From Azoarcus sp031556475 (GTDB lineage Bacteria; Pseudomonadota; Gammaproteobacteria; Burkholderiales; Rhodocyclaceae): a stretch of 64,000 nucleotides of DNA. Of this stretch, positions 27,085 through 36,467 are shown in pieces; positions within the stretch are counted from its first letter, which is position 1; each line of letters opens with the position of its first letter. The stretch lies in contig JAVBSY010000004.1 of assembly GCA_031556475.1 (NCBI GenBank), positions 1-64,000 on the forward strand, written 5' to 3'. The notes below the pieces were generated by a model. It was not told where the DNA came from, searched no databases, and worked only from the letters and a program-made list of their open reading frames with translations. Position numbers and translations under genes: made by a program.

Positions 27085-27300
27085 ATGGCCCGTATTACCG
27101 TTGAAGATTGTCTCAAGAGGATTCCGAACCGCTTCCAGCTCACCCTGGCGGCGACCTACCGCGCGCGCCAGTTGACTGCTGGTGGTACCCCGCAGATCGA
27201 ACTCGATCCTCACGACCGCGACAAGCCCACGGTGATCGCGTTGCGCGAAGTTGCCGCCGGCAAGGTGGGGCTTGAGATGCTCAACCGCGGGCAGGCCTGA
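27085..27300 (+). CDS. rpoZ: RNA polymerase omega subunit
   Basis: A 71-residue protein beginning MARITVEDCL, with the conserved RFQLTLAATYRARQL helix. The product assists assembly of the beta' subunit and forms part of a ppGpp-binding site in proteobacterial polymerase. Its place between gmk and spoT is the standard one. The length is normal for betaproteobacteria. Confidence 0.95.
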   Translation: MARITVEDCLKRIPNRFQLTLAATYRARQLTAGGTPQIELDPHDRDKPTVIALREVAAGKVGLEMLNRGQA

Positions 27301-27326
27301 TCGGCCGCGGGGGAGAGGTTCGCGCG

Positions 27327-29543
27327 ATGCACGCCGCTTCAGCCTCTCCATTGCCCTCCGATCCTTTTTCTGCGGGCAGTCTGCAAGTCAGCGATGCTCA
27401 GAGTGGTTTCGAGCGGCTGAAAAACAAGCTTGCCGCTTATATGCGGCCGGAAGACCTCAGCCGCGTCGAGATCGCCTACCGTTTTTCGGCCGCTGCCCAC
27501 GAGGGCCAGCTTCGCATCAGCGGCGAGCCTTACATCACGCACCCGGTCGCGGTGGCCGATATCATCGCCGACTGGAATCTCGACGCACAGGCGCTGATCG
27601 CCGCGCTCCTCCACGATGTGATGGAGGACACCCATATTTCCAAGCAGGAACTTGCCGAACGTTTCGGCAAGGCGGCGGCGGAACTGGTCGATGGCTTGTC
27701 CAAGCTCGACAAGATCGAATTCCGTTCCCACGCCGAGGCGCAGGCGGAGAATTTCCGCAAAATGCTGCTGGCGATGGCGAGCGATCTGCGGGTCATCCTG
27801 GTCAAGCTTGCCGATCGTCTGCACAACATGCGTACGCTCGACTGCGTGCGCCCGGCCAAGCGCCGCCGCATCGCCAGCGAAACGCTGGAAATCTACGCTC
27901 CGATCGCCAACCGCCTTGGTCTCAACAACCTGTACCGGGAGTTGCAGGAGCTCTCCTTCGAGCACAAGTACCCGTTGCGTTATCGCGTGCTGTCGAAGGC
28001 CATCAAGGCTGCACGAGGCAACCGCCGCGAAGTGGTGGGGCGGGTGCTGGCGGCGCTTGAAGAACGCCTGCCGCAATGGGGCATCCTGGCCGAAGTGCAG
28101 GGGCGTGAAAAACACCTGTACGGCATCTACCGCAAGATGGTGGATAAGCACCTCACTTTTTCACAGGTGCTGGATATCTACGGTTTCCGCGTCATTGTGC
28201 GCGACGTGCAAGGCTGCTATCTGGCCCTGGGTGCCTTGCATTCGATGTACAAGCCCGTGCCGGGCAAGTTCAAGGATTATCTGGCGATTCCGAAGGGCAA
28301 CGGCTATCAGTCGCTGCACACCACGCTGATCGGGCCGTTCGGCACGCCCGTCGAGGTACAGATCCGTACGCGTGAGATGCACCACATCGCCGAAGCCGGC
28401 GTGGCATCGCACTGGCTGTATAAAGAAGACGAAAAGACGCTCACCGAACTCCAGCAAAAGACCCATTCGTGGTTGCAATCCTTGCTGGAACTACAATCCA
28501 CCTCGGGCGAGGCCACGGAGTTTCTCGAACACGTCAAAATCGACCTCTTTCCCAGCGAGGTTTACGTGTTCTCGCCCAAGGGCAAGATTTTCTCCATGCC
28601 CAAAGGTTCGACGCCGGTCGATTTCGCTTACGCCGTGCATACCGATATCGGCAACCGTTGCGTGGCCTGCCGCGTCAATGGCGATCTCATGCCGCTGCGC
28701 ACCGAGTTGCAGAATGGCGATCAGGTCGAGATCATCACTGCCGCTCACGCCAACCCGAACCCGGCTTGGTTGTCCTACGCACGCACTGGTAAGGCACGGT
28801 CGCAGATCCGCCATTTTCTCAAGACCGCGCAGCAGGACGAAGCGGTTGCGTTGGGCGAGCGCCTGCTCAACCAGGCATTGCGTCCGCACGGTCTGACCCT
28901 GGGGCAGTTGTCGGCCTTCGCCTGGGAGCGTTTCCTGCGTGACCGCGGCGTACGTGGCAAGCGCGATATTTTCGCCGATATCGGTTTGGGCAAACGTTTG
29001 CCGGTGATCGTCGCGCGGCGCCTGTCACAGGCGCAGGATCAGGAGTCGGGCCGGCCGGACGTGGTCAAGCCCAAGTCCGCCGGTGCCATCATGATTCGCG
29101 GCAGCGAAGGTATCGCGGTTCAACTCGCGCGTTGTTGCCATCCGATTCCGGGCGATCCGATCATCGGCACGATCCGCAAGGGACAAGGCCTGGAAGTGCA
29201 TTTGCACGACTGCCCGGTGGTCGTGGCCAAGCTGCGCGGCGATCGTGGGCGCTGGGTCGACGTCGAGTGGGAGCCGGGCGACGATCGTCTGTTCGACGTT
29301 ACCGTTCGCGTGCTGACCCAGAATGTTCGCGGTGTGCTTGCCAAGGTTGCCAGTGCGATTTCCGAGGAAGAGTGCAACATTCAAAACGTCGGCATGGACA
29401 ACGAACAGGGCGCCTACACCGGACTTACATTGACGCTGCAAGTGCGCGACCGCATGCATCTTGCGCGGGTCATGCGCGGTGTGCGTCGCGTGCCCGAAGT
29501 CGTGCGCATCGGCCGGGTCAAGGCCGACGGTCGTGCCAGTTGA
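27327..29543 (+). CDS. spoT: Bifunctional (p)ppGpp synthetase/hydrolase
   Basis: A 738-residue Rel/Spo protein. The HD hydrolase domain is in the first 200 residues, with HPVAVADI and the metal-binding HDVMEDT near residue 95, both intact. The synthetase domain follows (about 240-350; KDYLAIPKGNGYQSLHT), then TGS (VYVFSPKGKIFSMPKGSTP, about 410-470), a conserved helical/zinc-finger region (ARCCHPIPGDPIIG) and a C-terminal ACT domain (about 660-735). Both activities should be present, so the protein can make and remove the alarmone. GGGGGAGAGG upstream marks a strong ribosome-binding site. Confidence 0.95.
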   Translation: MHAASASPLPSDPFSAGSLQVSDAQSGFERLKNKLAAYMRPEDLSRVEIAYRFSAAAHEGQLRISGEPYITHPVAVADIIADWNLDAQALIAALLHDVMEDTHISKQELAERFGKAAAELVDGLSKLDKIEFRSHAEAQAENFRKMLLAMASDLRVILVKLADRLHNMRTLDCVRPAKRRRIASETLEIYAPIANRLGLNNLYRELQELSFEHKYPLRYRVLSKAIKAARGNRREVVGRVLAALEERLPQWGILAEVQGREKHLYGIYRKMVDKHLTFSQVLDIYGFRVIVRDVQGCYLALGALHSMYKPVPGKFKDYLAIPKGNGYQSLHTTLIGPFGTPVEVQIRTREMHHIAEAGVASHWLYKEDEKTLTELQQKTHSWLQSLLELQSTSGEATEFLEHVKIDLFPSEVYVFSPKGKIFSMPKGSTPVDFAYAVHTDIGNRCVACRVNGDLMPLRTELQNGDQVEIITAAHANPNPAWLSYARTGKARSQIRHFLKTAQQDEAVALGERLLNQALRPHGLTLGQLSAFAWERFLRDRGVRGKRDIFADIGLGKRLPVIVARRLSQAQDQESGRPDVVKPKSAGAIMIRGSEGIAVQLARCCHPIPGDPIIGTIRKGQGLEVHLHDCPVVVAKLRGDRGRWVDVEWEPGDDRLFDVTVRVLTQNVRGVLAKVASAISEEECNIQNVGMDNEQGAYTGLTLTLQVRDRMHLARVMRGVRRVPEVVRIGRVKADGRAS

Positions 29544-29617
29544 GTGGCGCATTGCCCGCACCGCTTCGCTCATGCTGCTAGAATCGCGCGTGTTTCCCGC
29601 ACGAGGCCTCTATAACC

Positions 29618-29797
29618 ATGGCGATGTACGAATCCGAACACACCCGATTCATGCGCGAATGGCTGCAAAAGCATCCGCAAGAAATCACCGAGCAGCAAAA
29701 AGGCCGCGCCCTGTGGTGGGATAAGCCGCAGGATCTGCAAACGCAGCAGCGCCATCAAGAAGCCAAAGTGCCGGTTAAGCCCTATTACTACGGGTAA
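29618..29797 (+). CDS. DUF3460 family small protein
   Basis: A 59-residue protein that starts MAMYESEHTRFMREWL and contains QKGRALWWDKP and a C-terminal KPYYYG. This is the betaproteobacterial DUF3460 pattern (GRALLWDK, aromatic end). It is soluble and highly charged; its function is unknown. It lies 75 bp after spoT on the same strand and may be co-transcribed. ATG 29624 is a possible alternative start. Confidence 0.8.
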   Translation: MAMYESEHTRFMREWLQKHPQEITEQQKGRALWWDKPQDLQTQQRHQEAKVPVKPYYYG

Positions 29798-29820
29798 TCG
29801 CTTCCTCCGAACCGAACCGT

Positions 29821-29847
29821 CGCGAACAGGCGATGCGCCTGTCGCGG
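29821..29847 (+). terminator. Strong hairpin after the spoT unit
   Basis: CGCG, a bulged A, ACAGGCG, a three-base loop and CGCCTGTCGCG give an 11-bp stem with one bulge. It lies 24 bp after the DUF3460 stop. Only a short GGTTT follows, so it may be an inefficient terminator or an RNA stabiliser. Confidence 0.45.
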
Positions 29848-29900
29848 TTTCCGCGCGGTCTGCTTCCTGTAGCCCGCTTCGGCTGTTTCCGCCTGTTCCA

Positions 29901-30668
29901 ATGACCGATTCCGTTCGCGACGCCCGTCCACTCCAAGCCGACGCTCAGTTACAGCGCTATTTCGCCACCGAAGAAGAACGCCGGCAGGTCACGCGCACGT
30001 TGTTCGACCGCGCTGCAGCCGGCTATGAGCGTGCCGAGGCGATTACCGCGCTTGGCACCGGTCCGTGGTACCGGCGCTGGGTGTTGAAACGCAGCGGACT
30101 CGCAGCGGGCATGACGGTGCTCGACGTGGCTGCCGGTACCGGGCTGGTGGCGCGCGAGGCCGCGCGCATCGTCGGTTCCGATGGACGGCTGATTGCACTC
30201 GACCCTTCACCGGGCATGCTGGCCGAGCTGCAGAAAAAGCTCGATGTCGAAACCATCGAGGCTTACGCCGAGTCGATCCCGTTGCCGGATGCGCACGTCG
30301 ATTTCGTTTCCATGGGTTATGCGCTGCGCCACGTGGCCGATCTCGATCGTACCTTTGGCGAATACCTGCGTGTGTTGCGACCCGGCGGCCGGGTTTGCGT
30401 GATGGAGATTTCTCGTCCGCACGGTGCGTTGGGCCAGTTCCTGCTGCGCTGTTATTTGCGTACCGTGGTACCTCTGCTGGCGCGTTTGGCGCGCTGCAGT
30501 CCGGATGTGTCGCTGCTGTGGCGTTATTACGGAGATACGATCCAGGCCGCGGTGCAGCCGGAACGGGTGCAGGAGGCGATGCGCCGCGCGGGTTTCGAAG
30601 AGGTTCGCTGCGTTGTCACCTTCGGTACGTTTCGCGAATACCTTGGGCGCAAACCACGGGCAGATTGA
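29901..30668 (+). CDS. SAM-dependent methyltransferase, UbiE-like
   Basis: A 255-residue class I methyltransferase. Motif I VLDVAAGTGLVAREA is at about residues 73-87, the acidic end of strand 2 is in LIALDPSPGML, and ALRHVADLDRTFGEYLRVLRPGG is the post-I region typical of UbiE/COQ5 and Methyltransf_11. An N-terminal segment RTLFDRAAAGYERA resembles UbiE's VFDSVAxxYD. A quinone C-methyltransferase role is possible, but the local context does not test it. Confidence 0.75.
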   Translation: MTDSVRDARPLQADAQLQRYFATEEERRQVTRTLFDRAAAGYERAEAITALGTGPWYRRWVLKRSGLAAGMTVLDVAAGTGLVAREAARIVGSDGRLIALDPSPGMLAELQKKLDVETIEAYAESIPLPDAHVDFVSMGYALRHVADLDRTFGEYLRVLRPGGRVCVMEISRPHGALGQFLLRCYLRTVVPLLARLARCSPDVSLLWRYYGDTIQAAVQPERVQEAMRRAGFEEVRCVVTFGTFREYLGRKPRAD

Positions 30669-30680
30669 CCATTCATAGTC

Positions 30681-32099
30681 ATGTTCCTGCCTGAGCGGCT
30701 CGCGTTCATCGACGTTGAAAGCACCGGCGCGCATCCGGCGCGTGACCGCCTCACCGAAATTGCCATCGTGCGCGTCGAACATGGTTCCGTGGTGGCGCGT
30801 TGGGAAAGCCTGATTGCGCCGGGCGTATCGATTCCGCCATTGATTCAGAATCTTGTGGGCATTACCGATGAGATGGTCGCCGACGCGCCGTCTTTCGCCG
30901 ACATTGCAGACACGGTGGCGACGCTGCTCGACGATTGCGTTTTTGTGGCTCACAACGCGCGTTTCGACTACGGTTTCATCAAGAACGCCTTTGCCCGCAT
31001 GGGCCGCGATTTTGACGCGCCCGTGTTATGCACGGTGAAGCTGTCGCGGGCGCTGTATCCCGAGCACCACCGTCATGGCCTCGATGCGCTGATCGAACGT
31101 CATGGCCTGACCTGTACCGCGCGCCACCGTGCCATGGGCGATGTCGACGCGGTGCTGCAATTCATCGGTCTCGCCGGGGATACCTTCGCGCCTGATGTGC
31201 TGACGCGCGCCGTCAAGCGGGCGATGAAGGTGCCGCCGCAGCCGTCCGGTTTGCCGGAAGGCGTGCTCGAAGGCGTGCCGGATGCGCCCGGGGTTTACCT
31301 TTTTTTCGCCACCGACGAACCGCCGCAGAACGACCGCACGGATATACCACTCCATATTGGCAGCAGCGCCAGCCTGCGCAGCCGCGTCAAGGCGTATTTT
31401 TCCACGGCCCACGGCAAGGATGCCGAACTGGCGCGCAAAGTGCGGCGCCTGGATTGGATCGAAACCGCTGGCGAACTGGGTGCGTTGCTGCTGGAAATGG
31501 AATTGGTCAATACCGTGCAACCATCGGGTAAGCGCGTGCCGCATGGCGGTAACGCATTCGCGCTGCGCTTATTGCCCAACCGCCGGCGACCACCCATTTT
31601 TGAGCGTGTTCCGCTCGCCGGCACCGATCCGCTTGCCTGGGACGAAAACGTGTACGGCGTGTTCCGCAGCGGCGACGAGGCGAACGCTTTGCTGCGCGAA
31701 TTGGCCCTCGTTTATCGCTTGTGTCCACGTCGCTTGGGCCTGGAGGGCGGGAGCGGGCCTTGCTCCGCGCATCTGGCCGGTCGTTGCGCGGGCGTTTGTG
31801 CCGGCAGCGAAACACTGGCGCAGCACGATACCCGGCTCCTTGGCGCGCTCGGTGCCGCGCGGCTCAAACCCTGGCCGTGGCCTGGTGCGGTTGTGGTGAA
31901 GGAGCGCAACGAGGCGTCCGGGCGCGAGGCCTTCCATCTTTTCGACCATTGGTGCCATCTTGCCTCGGTGGATCAGGCCGCCGCTGTCGAAGTCCAGCTA
32001 CGTCAAAGCCGGCGTATTTTCGATGCCGATCTGTATCGTTTGCTGAGCCGTTGGCTGGCGTCGCCGGCTCATCGCGCGCTGGTATATAAAATCGAATGA
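30681..32099 (+). CDS. DnaQ-type exonuclease fused to a GIY-YIG (UvrC/Cho-like) nuclease
   Basis: A 472-residue two-domain nuclease. Residues 1-170 form a DEDDh 3'-5' exonuclease: FIDVESTG (Exo I), VAHNARFDYGF (Exo II) and a late HRAMGDVDA (Exo III). Residues about 203-280 form a GIY-YIG domain (GVYLFF, then LHIGSSASLRSRV, and a conserved glutamate in LLEMELV), as in UvrC and Cho. The last 190 residues contain a cysteine pair region (CSAHLAGRCAGVC). Such fusions occur in beta- and gammaproteobacteria and are often annotated as polymerase III epsilon or excinuclease. The role is probably DNA repair. Confidence 0.85.
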   Translation: MFLPERLAFIDVESTGAHPARDRLTEIAIVRVEHGSVVARWESLIAPGVSIPPLIQNLVGITDEMVADAPSFADIADTVATLLDDCVFVAHNARFDYGFIKNAFARMGRDFDAPVLCTVKLSRALYPEHHRHGLDALIERHGLTCTARHRAMGDVDAVLQFIGLAGDTFAPDVLTRAVKRAMKVPPQPSGLPEGVLEGVPDAPGVYLFFATDEPPQNDRTDIPLHIGSSASLRSRVKAYFSTAHGKDAELARKVRRLDWIETAGELGALLLEMELVNTVQPSGKRVPHGGNAFALRLLPNRRRPPIFERVPLAGTDPLAWDENVYGVFRSGDEANALLRELALVYRLCPRRLGLEGGSGPCSAHLAGRCAGVCAGSETLAQHDTRLLGALGAARLKPWPWPGAVVVKERNEASGREAFHLFDHWCHLASVDQAAAVEVQLRQSRRIFDADLYRLLSRWLASPAHRALVYKIE

Positions 32100-32160
32100 T
32101 TGGACTATTATTAATTCGTATTGCTATGTCCTGCTCATTTCGCTCAAATCTGGCCTCACC

Positions 32161-32174
32161 TTGATGAGAATCAA
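32161..32174. promoter_or_regulatory. FNR/ANR-type box upstream of nap
   Basis: TTGATGAGAATCAA is a perfect TTGAT-N4-ATCAA palindrome, the FNR/ANR consensus. It lies 60-73 bp upstream of the napF start, the right distance for activation from around -41.5 if transcription starts roughly 30 bp before napF. Anaerobic induction of nap is therefore expected. Confidence 0.8.
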
Positions 32175-32233
32175 TGCCGGCAATCGGGTTATAGCCCCAA
32201 TATGACGCAGGGTACTATTTGCGGGGAAAGTTA

Positions 32234-32731
32234 ATGGAATCGGTGTCGTTGCAGCGCCGTGGTTTTTTGTCCGGCCGCGCTCGTTCGACGACGTTCATCC
32301 CGCGACCGCCCTGGGCTGTGCCCGAGGCGTTGTTCATAGAGCGCTGCACGCGCTGTGGCGACTGTATCGACGCCTGTCCCACCCGCATCCTGACGAAAGT
32401 AGGCGGTGGTTATCCCGCGGTGGATTTCACCCGCGGCGAATGTACCTTCTGTGGCGAATGTGCCTCCTGTTGCCAACCTCACGCATTGTGGCGGGAAGAG
32501 GCCGACGCACCGGCTTGGACGCTGGTCGCGCGGATTGGCGAAGCCTGCCTGGCGCCGCGTGGCGTCGAATGCCGGATATGCGGCGAAGCCTGTCCCTCCG
32601 GCGCCATCCGTTTCCGCCCTCGGCCGGGCGGTGTCGCGCAGCCGTCTTTCGATGCCGCGCGCTGCACCGGTTGCGGCGCCTGTTTCGCCCCTTGCCCGGT
32701 ACGGGCGATTGTCCTGGAGGTAGATGCATGA
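32234..32731 (+). CDS. napF: Ferredoxin-type protein NapF
   Basis: A 165-residue cytoplasmic iron-sulfur protein. Three to four CxxCxxCxxxC-type clusters are visible: CTRCGDCIDACP near residue 38, CTFCGECASCC near 72, CRICGEACPSG near 115 and CTGCGACFAPCP near 142. NapF is implicated in maturation of NapA's iron-sulfur cluster. I chose ATG 32234 because GGGGAAAG lies upstream. It is the first gene of napFDAGHBC, directly after the FNR-type box, and its stop overlaps the napD start. Confidence 0.9.
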   Translation: MESVSLQRRGFLSGRARSTTFIPRPPWAVPEALFIERCTRCGDCIDACPTRILTKVGGGYPAVDFTRGECTFCGECASCCQPHALWREEADAPAWTLVARIGEACLAPRGVECRICGEACPSGAIRFRPRPGGVAQPSFDAARCTGCGACFAPCPVRAIVLEVDA

Positions 32732-32982
32732 AAATCGCCAGTCTGGTGGTGCAAGCCAAGCCTGAGCATTTTGCCGAGCTGCGCGACACGTTCGGTGTGA
32801 TTCCCGGTGTCGAAGTACACGGGGAATCGGTCGACACGGGCCGCATGATCGTTTTGATCGAGGACGGTGACGGTTACTCGGTGATGGATTCGATGTTGGC
32901 GGTGAGTTTGACCAAGAATGTGCTTGGCACCACGCTCGCCTATGAATACACAGACGAAGGTCTCGAATTACTGGAGGCATGA
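32728..32982 (+). CDS. napD: NapA-specific chaperone NapD
   Basis: An 84-residue protein starting MKIASLVVQAKPEHF, with the compact ferredoxin-like fold expected of NapD. NapD binds the twin-arginine signal of NapA and delays export until the molybdenum cofactor is inserted. The gene overlaps napF by 4 bp, has GGAGG upstream, and ends 1 bp before napA, so chaperone and client are made together. Confidence 0.9.
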   Translation: MKIASLVVQAKPEHFAELRDTFGVIPGVEVHGESVDTGRMIVLIEDGDGYSVMDSMLAVSLTKNVLGTTLAYEYTDEGLELLEA

Positions 32983-32983
32983 A

Positions 32984-35530
32984 ATGAGCATGAATCGACG
33001 CGAATTCATCAAAGCCAATGCGGTCAGTGCCGCGGCGGCGACCGCCGGCATCGGTATTCCGGTGGTAGTGCAGGCACAGAATGGGGACGACGGACCCACC
33101 AAGGTGCGTTGGGACAAGGCCGCCTGTCGGTTCTGCGGCACCGGCTGTTCGGTGCTCGTGGGCGTACAGGGCGGGCGTGTCGTCGCCACCCAAGGCGACC
33201 CGGATGCGCCGGTGAACCGGGGCCTGAACTGTATCAAGGGCTATTTCCTGTCGAAGATCATGTACGGCAACGACCGTTTGACCCGTCCGTTGCTGCGGAT
33301 GAAGAACGGCAAGTACGACAAGAACGGCGAGTTCACCCCGATATCGTGGGATCAGGCCTACGACATCATGGCGGAGAAATGGAAAGCCGCGATGAAGAAG
33401 GACGGGCCCAACGCCGTTGCCATGTTCGGCTCCGGCCAATGGACGATCTGGGAAGGCTACGCTGCCGTCAAATTGTTCAAGGCGGGCTTCCGTACCAACA
33501 ACATCGACCCCAATGCCCGTCACTGCATGGCTTCCGCCGTGGTCGGCTTCATGCGTACCTTCGGTATCGACGAGCCGATGGGCTGCTACGACGACATCGA
33601 GAACGCGGATGCCTTCGTGCTGTGGGGCTCAAACATGGCCGAGATGCACCCCGTGCTGTGGAGCCGCATCACCGACCGCCGCCTGTCGCATCCGCAGTGC
33701 GAAGTGCAGGTGCTGTCCACCTTCGAACACCGCTGCTACGAATTGGCCGACAGCGGCATGGTGTTCGTGCCGCAGACCGATCTGGCGATCCTGAACTACA
33801 TCTGCAACCACATCATCCAGACCAAACGGGTGAATCAGGACTTCGTCAGCAAGCACGTGAACTTCAAGCGCGGCGAAACCGATATCGGATTCGGCCTGCG
33901 CCCCAATCACCCGTTGGAAAAAGAGGCTACGTTCAACGGTTACCCCGGCGCCGACGGCAAGCCCAAGGGCAATCCCAACGATGCCACGCCGATCACCTTT
34001 GATGAATTCGCCAAGTTCGTTTCCGAATACACCCTGGAGAAGACGGCCAAGCTCTCCGGGGTGCCGGCCGAGCAATTGCAGCGTCTGGCCGAACTGTATG
34101 CTGATCCGAACAAGAAGGTCGTCTCCTACTGGACCATGGGGTTCAACCAGCACACGCGTGGCTCCTGGGTGAACAACATGATCTACAACGTTCACCTCCT
34201 GACCGGAAAGATCAGCGAGCCAGGCAACGGCCCGTTCTCGCTCACCGGCCAGCCGTCGGCGTGTGGCACCGCGCGTGAAGTGGGTACGTTCGCTCACCGT
34301 CTGCCCGCCGACATGGTTGTGACCAATCCGGCGCACCGTGCCGCCAGCGAAGAACTGTGGCAACTGCCCGAAGGTACGCTGCCGGACAAGATCGGTCTGC
34401 ACGCCGTGGCGCAAAGCCGTGCGTTGAAGGACGGCAAGCTCAAATGTTATTGGACCAGCACCACCAACAACATGCAGGCCGGCCCCAACATCAACGACGA
34501 GATTTACCCGGGCTGGCGCAATCCGGAAGCCTTCGTGGTCGTCTCCGACGCCTACCCGACGGTATCCGCGCTGTCGGCCGACCTTATCCTGCCGACGGCG
34601 ATGTGGACCGAAAAGGAAGGCGCCTACGGTAACGCGGAGCGTCGCACCCAATTCTGGCGCCAGCAGGTGAGCGCGCCGGGCGAATCCAAGAGCGACCTGT
34701 TGCAGTACGTCGAGTTTGCCAAGCGCTTCAAGATCGAGGAAGTGTGGCCGGCCGAGCTGATCGCGAAGAAACCGGAGGTGAAAGGCAAGACGCTGTACGA
34801 CGTGCTTTTTGCCAACGGAGCGGTCAACAAGTTCCCACTTTCCGACCTCGAGACGGCCAACGGCCACGCCTGGAAAGGCTACACGAACGATGAGTCGAAG
34901 CTGCTCGGCTTTTATCTGCAAAAGGGGCTGTTCGAGGAATACGCCCGCTTTGGCCGCGGACACGCTCACGATCTGACCGACTTCGATGTCTATCACAAGG
35001 CCCGTGGCCTGCGTTGGCCGGTTGTCGACGGCAAGGAAACGCTGTGGCGTTTCCGCGAAGGCTACGATCCCTATGTGAAGGTCGGCGAAGGGGTGAAGTT
35101 CTACGGTCACAAGGATGGGCGCGCGGTGATCTTCGCGCTGCCCTACCAGGATCCGCCGGAAATGCCGGACAAGGAATACGACATGTGGCTGTGCACGGGC
35201 CGTGTGCTGGAACACTGGCATACCGGTTCGATGACGCGCCGGGTGGCCGAACTGCACCGCTCTGTGCCTGAGGCGCAGGTCTTCATGCATCCGGACGACG
35301 CTACTCAGCGCGGCTTGCAGCGCGGTATGGCGGTCAAGGTTATATCGCGGCGTGGCGAAATCGTTGCCCGGATTGAAACCCGCGGCCGTAACAAACCACC
35401 CAAGGGCTTGATTTTCGTTCCTTTCTTCGATGAAAGCCGGCTCATCAACAAGCTCACGCTGGATGCGACCTGCCCGATTTCGAAAGAAACCGACTTCAAG
35501 AAGTGCGCGGTAAAGGTCGTGAAAGCCTGA
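32984..35530 (+). CDS. napA: Periplasmic nitrate reductase catalytic subunit NapA
   Basis: An 848-residue molybdoenzyme that reduces nitrate to nitrite in the periplasm. The Tat leader MSMNRREFIKANA ends near residue 31. The [4Fe-4S] ligands are C48-x2-C51-x3-C55 and C83. Molybdopterin-binding regions (HCMASAVVGFMRTFGIDEP, with the Mo-ligand cysteine in this segment) and the dinucleotide-binding C-terminal domain are present, and the length is normal. ATG 32984 is chosen because it gives a complete Tat signal and follows napD by one base; the open frame extends 22 codons further upstream. Electrons reach it through NapB from NapC or NapGH. Confidence 0.97.
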   Translation: MSMNRREFIKANAVSAAAATAGIGIPVVVQAQNGDDGPTKVRWDKAACRFCGTGCSVLVGVQGGRVVATQGDPDAPVNRGLNCIKGYFLSKIMYGNDRLTRPLLRMKNGKYDKNGEFTPISWDQAYDIMAEKWKAAMKKDGPNAVAMFGSGQWTIWEGYAAVKLFKAGFRTNNIDPNARHCMASAVVGFMRTFGIDEPMGCYDDIENADAFVLWGSNMAEMHPVLWSRITDRRLSHPQCEVQVLSTFEHRCYELADSGMVFVPQTDLAILNYICNHIIQTKRVNQDFVSKHVNFKRGETDIGFGLRPNHPLEKEATFNGYPGADGKPKGNPNDATPITFDEFAKFVSEYTLEKTAKLSGVPAEQLQRLAELYADPNKKVVSYWTMGFNQHTRGSWVNNMIYNVHLLTGKISEPGNGPFSLTGQPSACGTAREVGTFAHRLPADMVVTNPAHRAASEELWQLPEGTLPDKIGLHAVAQSRALKDGKLKCYWTSTTNNMQAGPNINDEIYPGWRNPEAFVVVSDAYPTVSALSADLILPTAMWTEKEGAYGNAERRTQFWRQQVSAPGESKSDLLQYVEFAKRFKIEEVWPAELIAKKPEVKGKTLYDVLFANGAVNKFPLSDLETANGHAWKGYTNDESKLLGFYLQKGLFEEYARFGRGHAHDLTDFDVYHKARGLRWPVVDGKETLWRFREGYDPYVKVGEGVKFYGHKDGRAVIFALPYQDPPEMPDKEYDMWLCTGRVLEHWHTGSMTRRVAELHRSVPEAQVFMHPDDATQRGLQRGMAVKVISRRGEIVARIETRGRNKPPKGLIFVPFFDESRLINKLTLDATCPISKETDFKKCAVKVVKA

Positions 35531-35597
35531 TCGAACAGAGGGAGAAACAAAGCGCAACCGGGCGGCCTAGGCGGCCCGGCTGGGCGGGCAGTTGGAT

Positions 35598-36467
35598 ATG
35601 AGCACAATCAAGCAGAGCGACAACAAGCCAGCCGCGTCGGCATCGCGTCGCCGTTTCTTCAAGGATGCGGCGAGTGCGGCCGGTTGCGCGGGTTTGTTCG
35701 CGTTGGGCGCAGGACTCTACGCCCGGCAGGCGAAAGCCTTGCCGGCTACGGCCTTGCGTCCGCCCGGTGCGTTGGCGGAGGCGGATTTTCTTGCCGCTTG
35801 CGTGCGTTGTGGTTTGTGCGTGCGCGACTGCCCCTATGACACGCTGAAACTGGGTGAGTTTGGTGATTCGGTAGTGGCCGGTACGCCGTATTTCGAGGCA
35901 CGCAATATCCCGTGCGAAATGTGCGAGGATATTCCGTGCGTCGTCGCCTGTCCCACCGGCGCGCTCGACCACAGCCTGACCGACATCGGTAAGTCGCGCA
36001 TGGGTTTGGCGGTACTGATCGACGAGGAAACCTGTCTCAACTTCCTCGGTTTGCGCTGTGACGTGTGTTACCGCGTATGCCCGGTCATCGACAAAGCGAT
36101 CACGCTGGAAAAGATTCACAACCCGCGTTCCGACCGCCACGCCATGCTGTTGCCGACGGTGCATTCCGAGCACTGTACCGGTTGCGGAAAGTGCGAAAAA
36201 TCCTGTGTGCTGCCTGGCGAGGCGGCGATCAAGGTCATTCCGATCAAACTCGCCCAAGGTTCGCGCGCCGATTACTACCTGCGCGGTTGGGAGGAAAAGA
36301 AGGCTGCAGGTGGCTCGCTGATCGGCGATCAAGTGGAATTGCCCGTGCGCGGATTGGAAGGCAAGGCCTATGGCGACACACGCGTGGCGCCGGATGCGGC
36401 GCCTCCGGTGGCGCCATCGCCAACGCAGCAGCAGCCCAGCGGTCTTGATTCGGGGTGGAAGCCATGA
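35598..36467 (+). CDS. napG: Ferredoxin-type quinol dehydrogenase subunit NapG
   Basis: A 289-residue protein with a Tat-like leader (SRRRFFKDAAS, hydrophobic to about residue 45) and four cysteine clusters including CVRCGLCVRDCP, CEMCEDIPCVVACP, CDVCYRVCP and CTGCGKCEKSC. NapG is the periplasmic iron-sulfur protein that passes electrons from membrane NapH towards NapB/NapA. A 67-bp gap with an imperfect GC-rich palindrome near 35562 separates it from napA; this may tune expression. Its stop overlaps the napH start. Confidence 0.93.
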   Translation: MSTIKQSDNKPAASASRRRFFKDAASAAGCAGLFALGAGLYARQAKALPATALRPPGALAEADFLAACVRCGLCVRDCPYDTLKLGEFGDSVVAGTPYFEARNIPCEMCEDIPCVVACPTGALDHSLTDIGKSRMGLAVLIDEETCLNFLGLRCDVCYRVCPVIDKAITLEKIHNPRSDRHAMLLPTVHSEHCTGCGKCEKSCVLPGEAAIKVIPIKLAQGSRADYYLRGWEEKKAAGGSLIGDQVELPVRGLEGKAYGDTRVAPDAAPPVAPSPTQQQPSGLDSGWKP

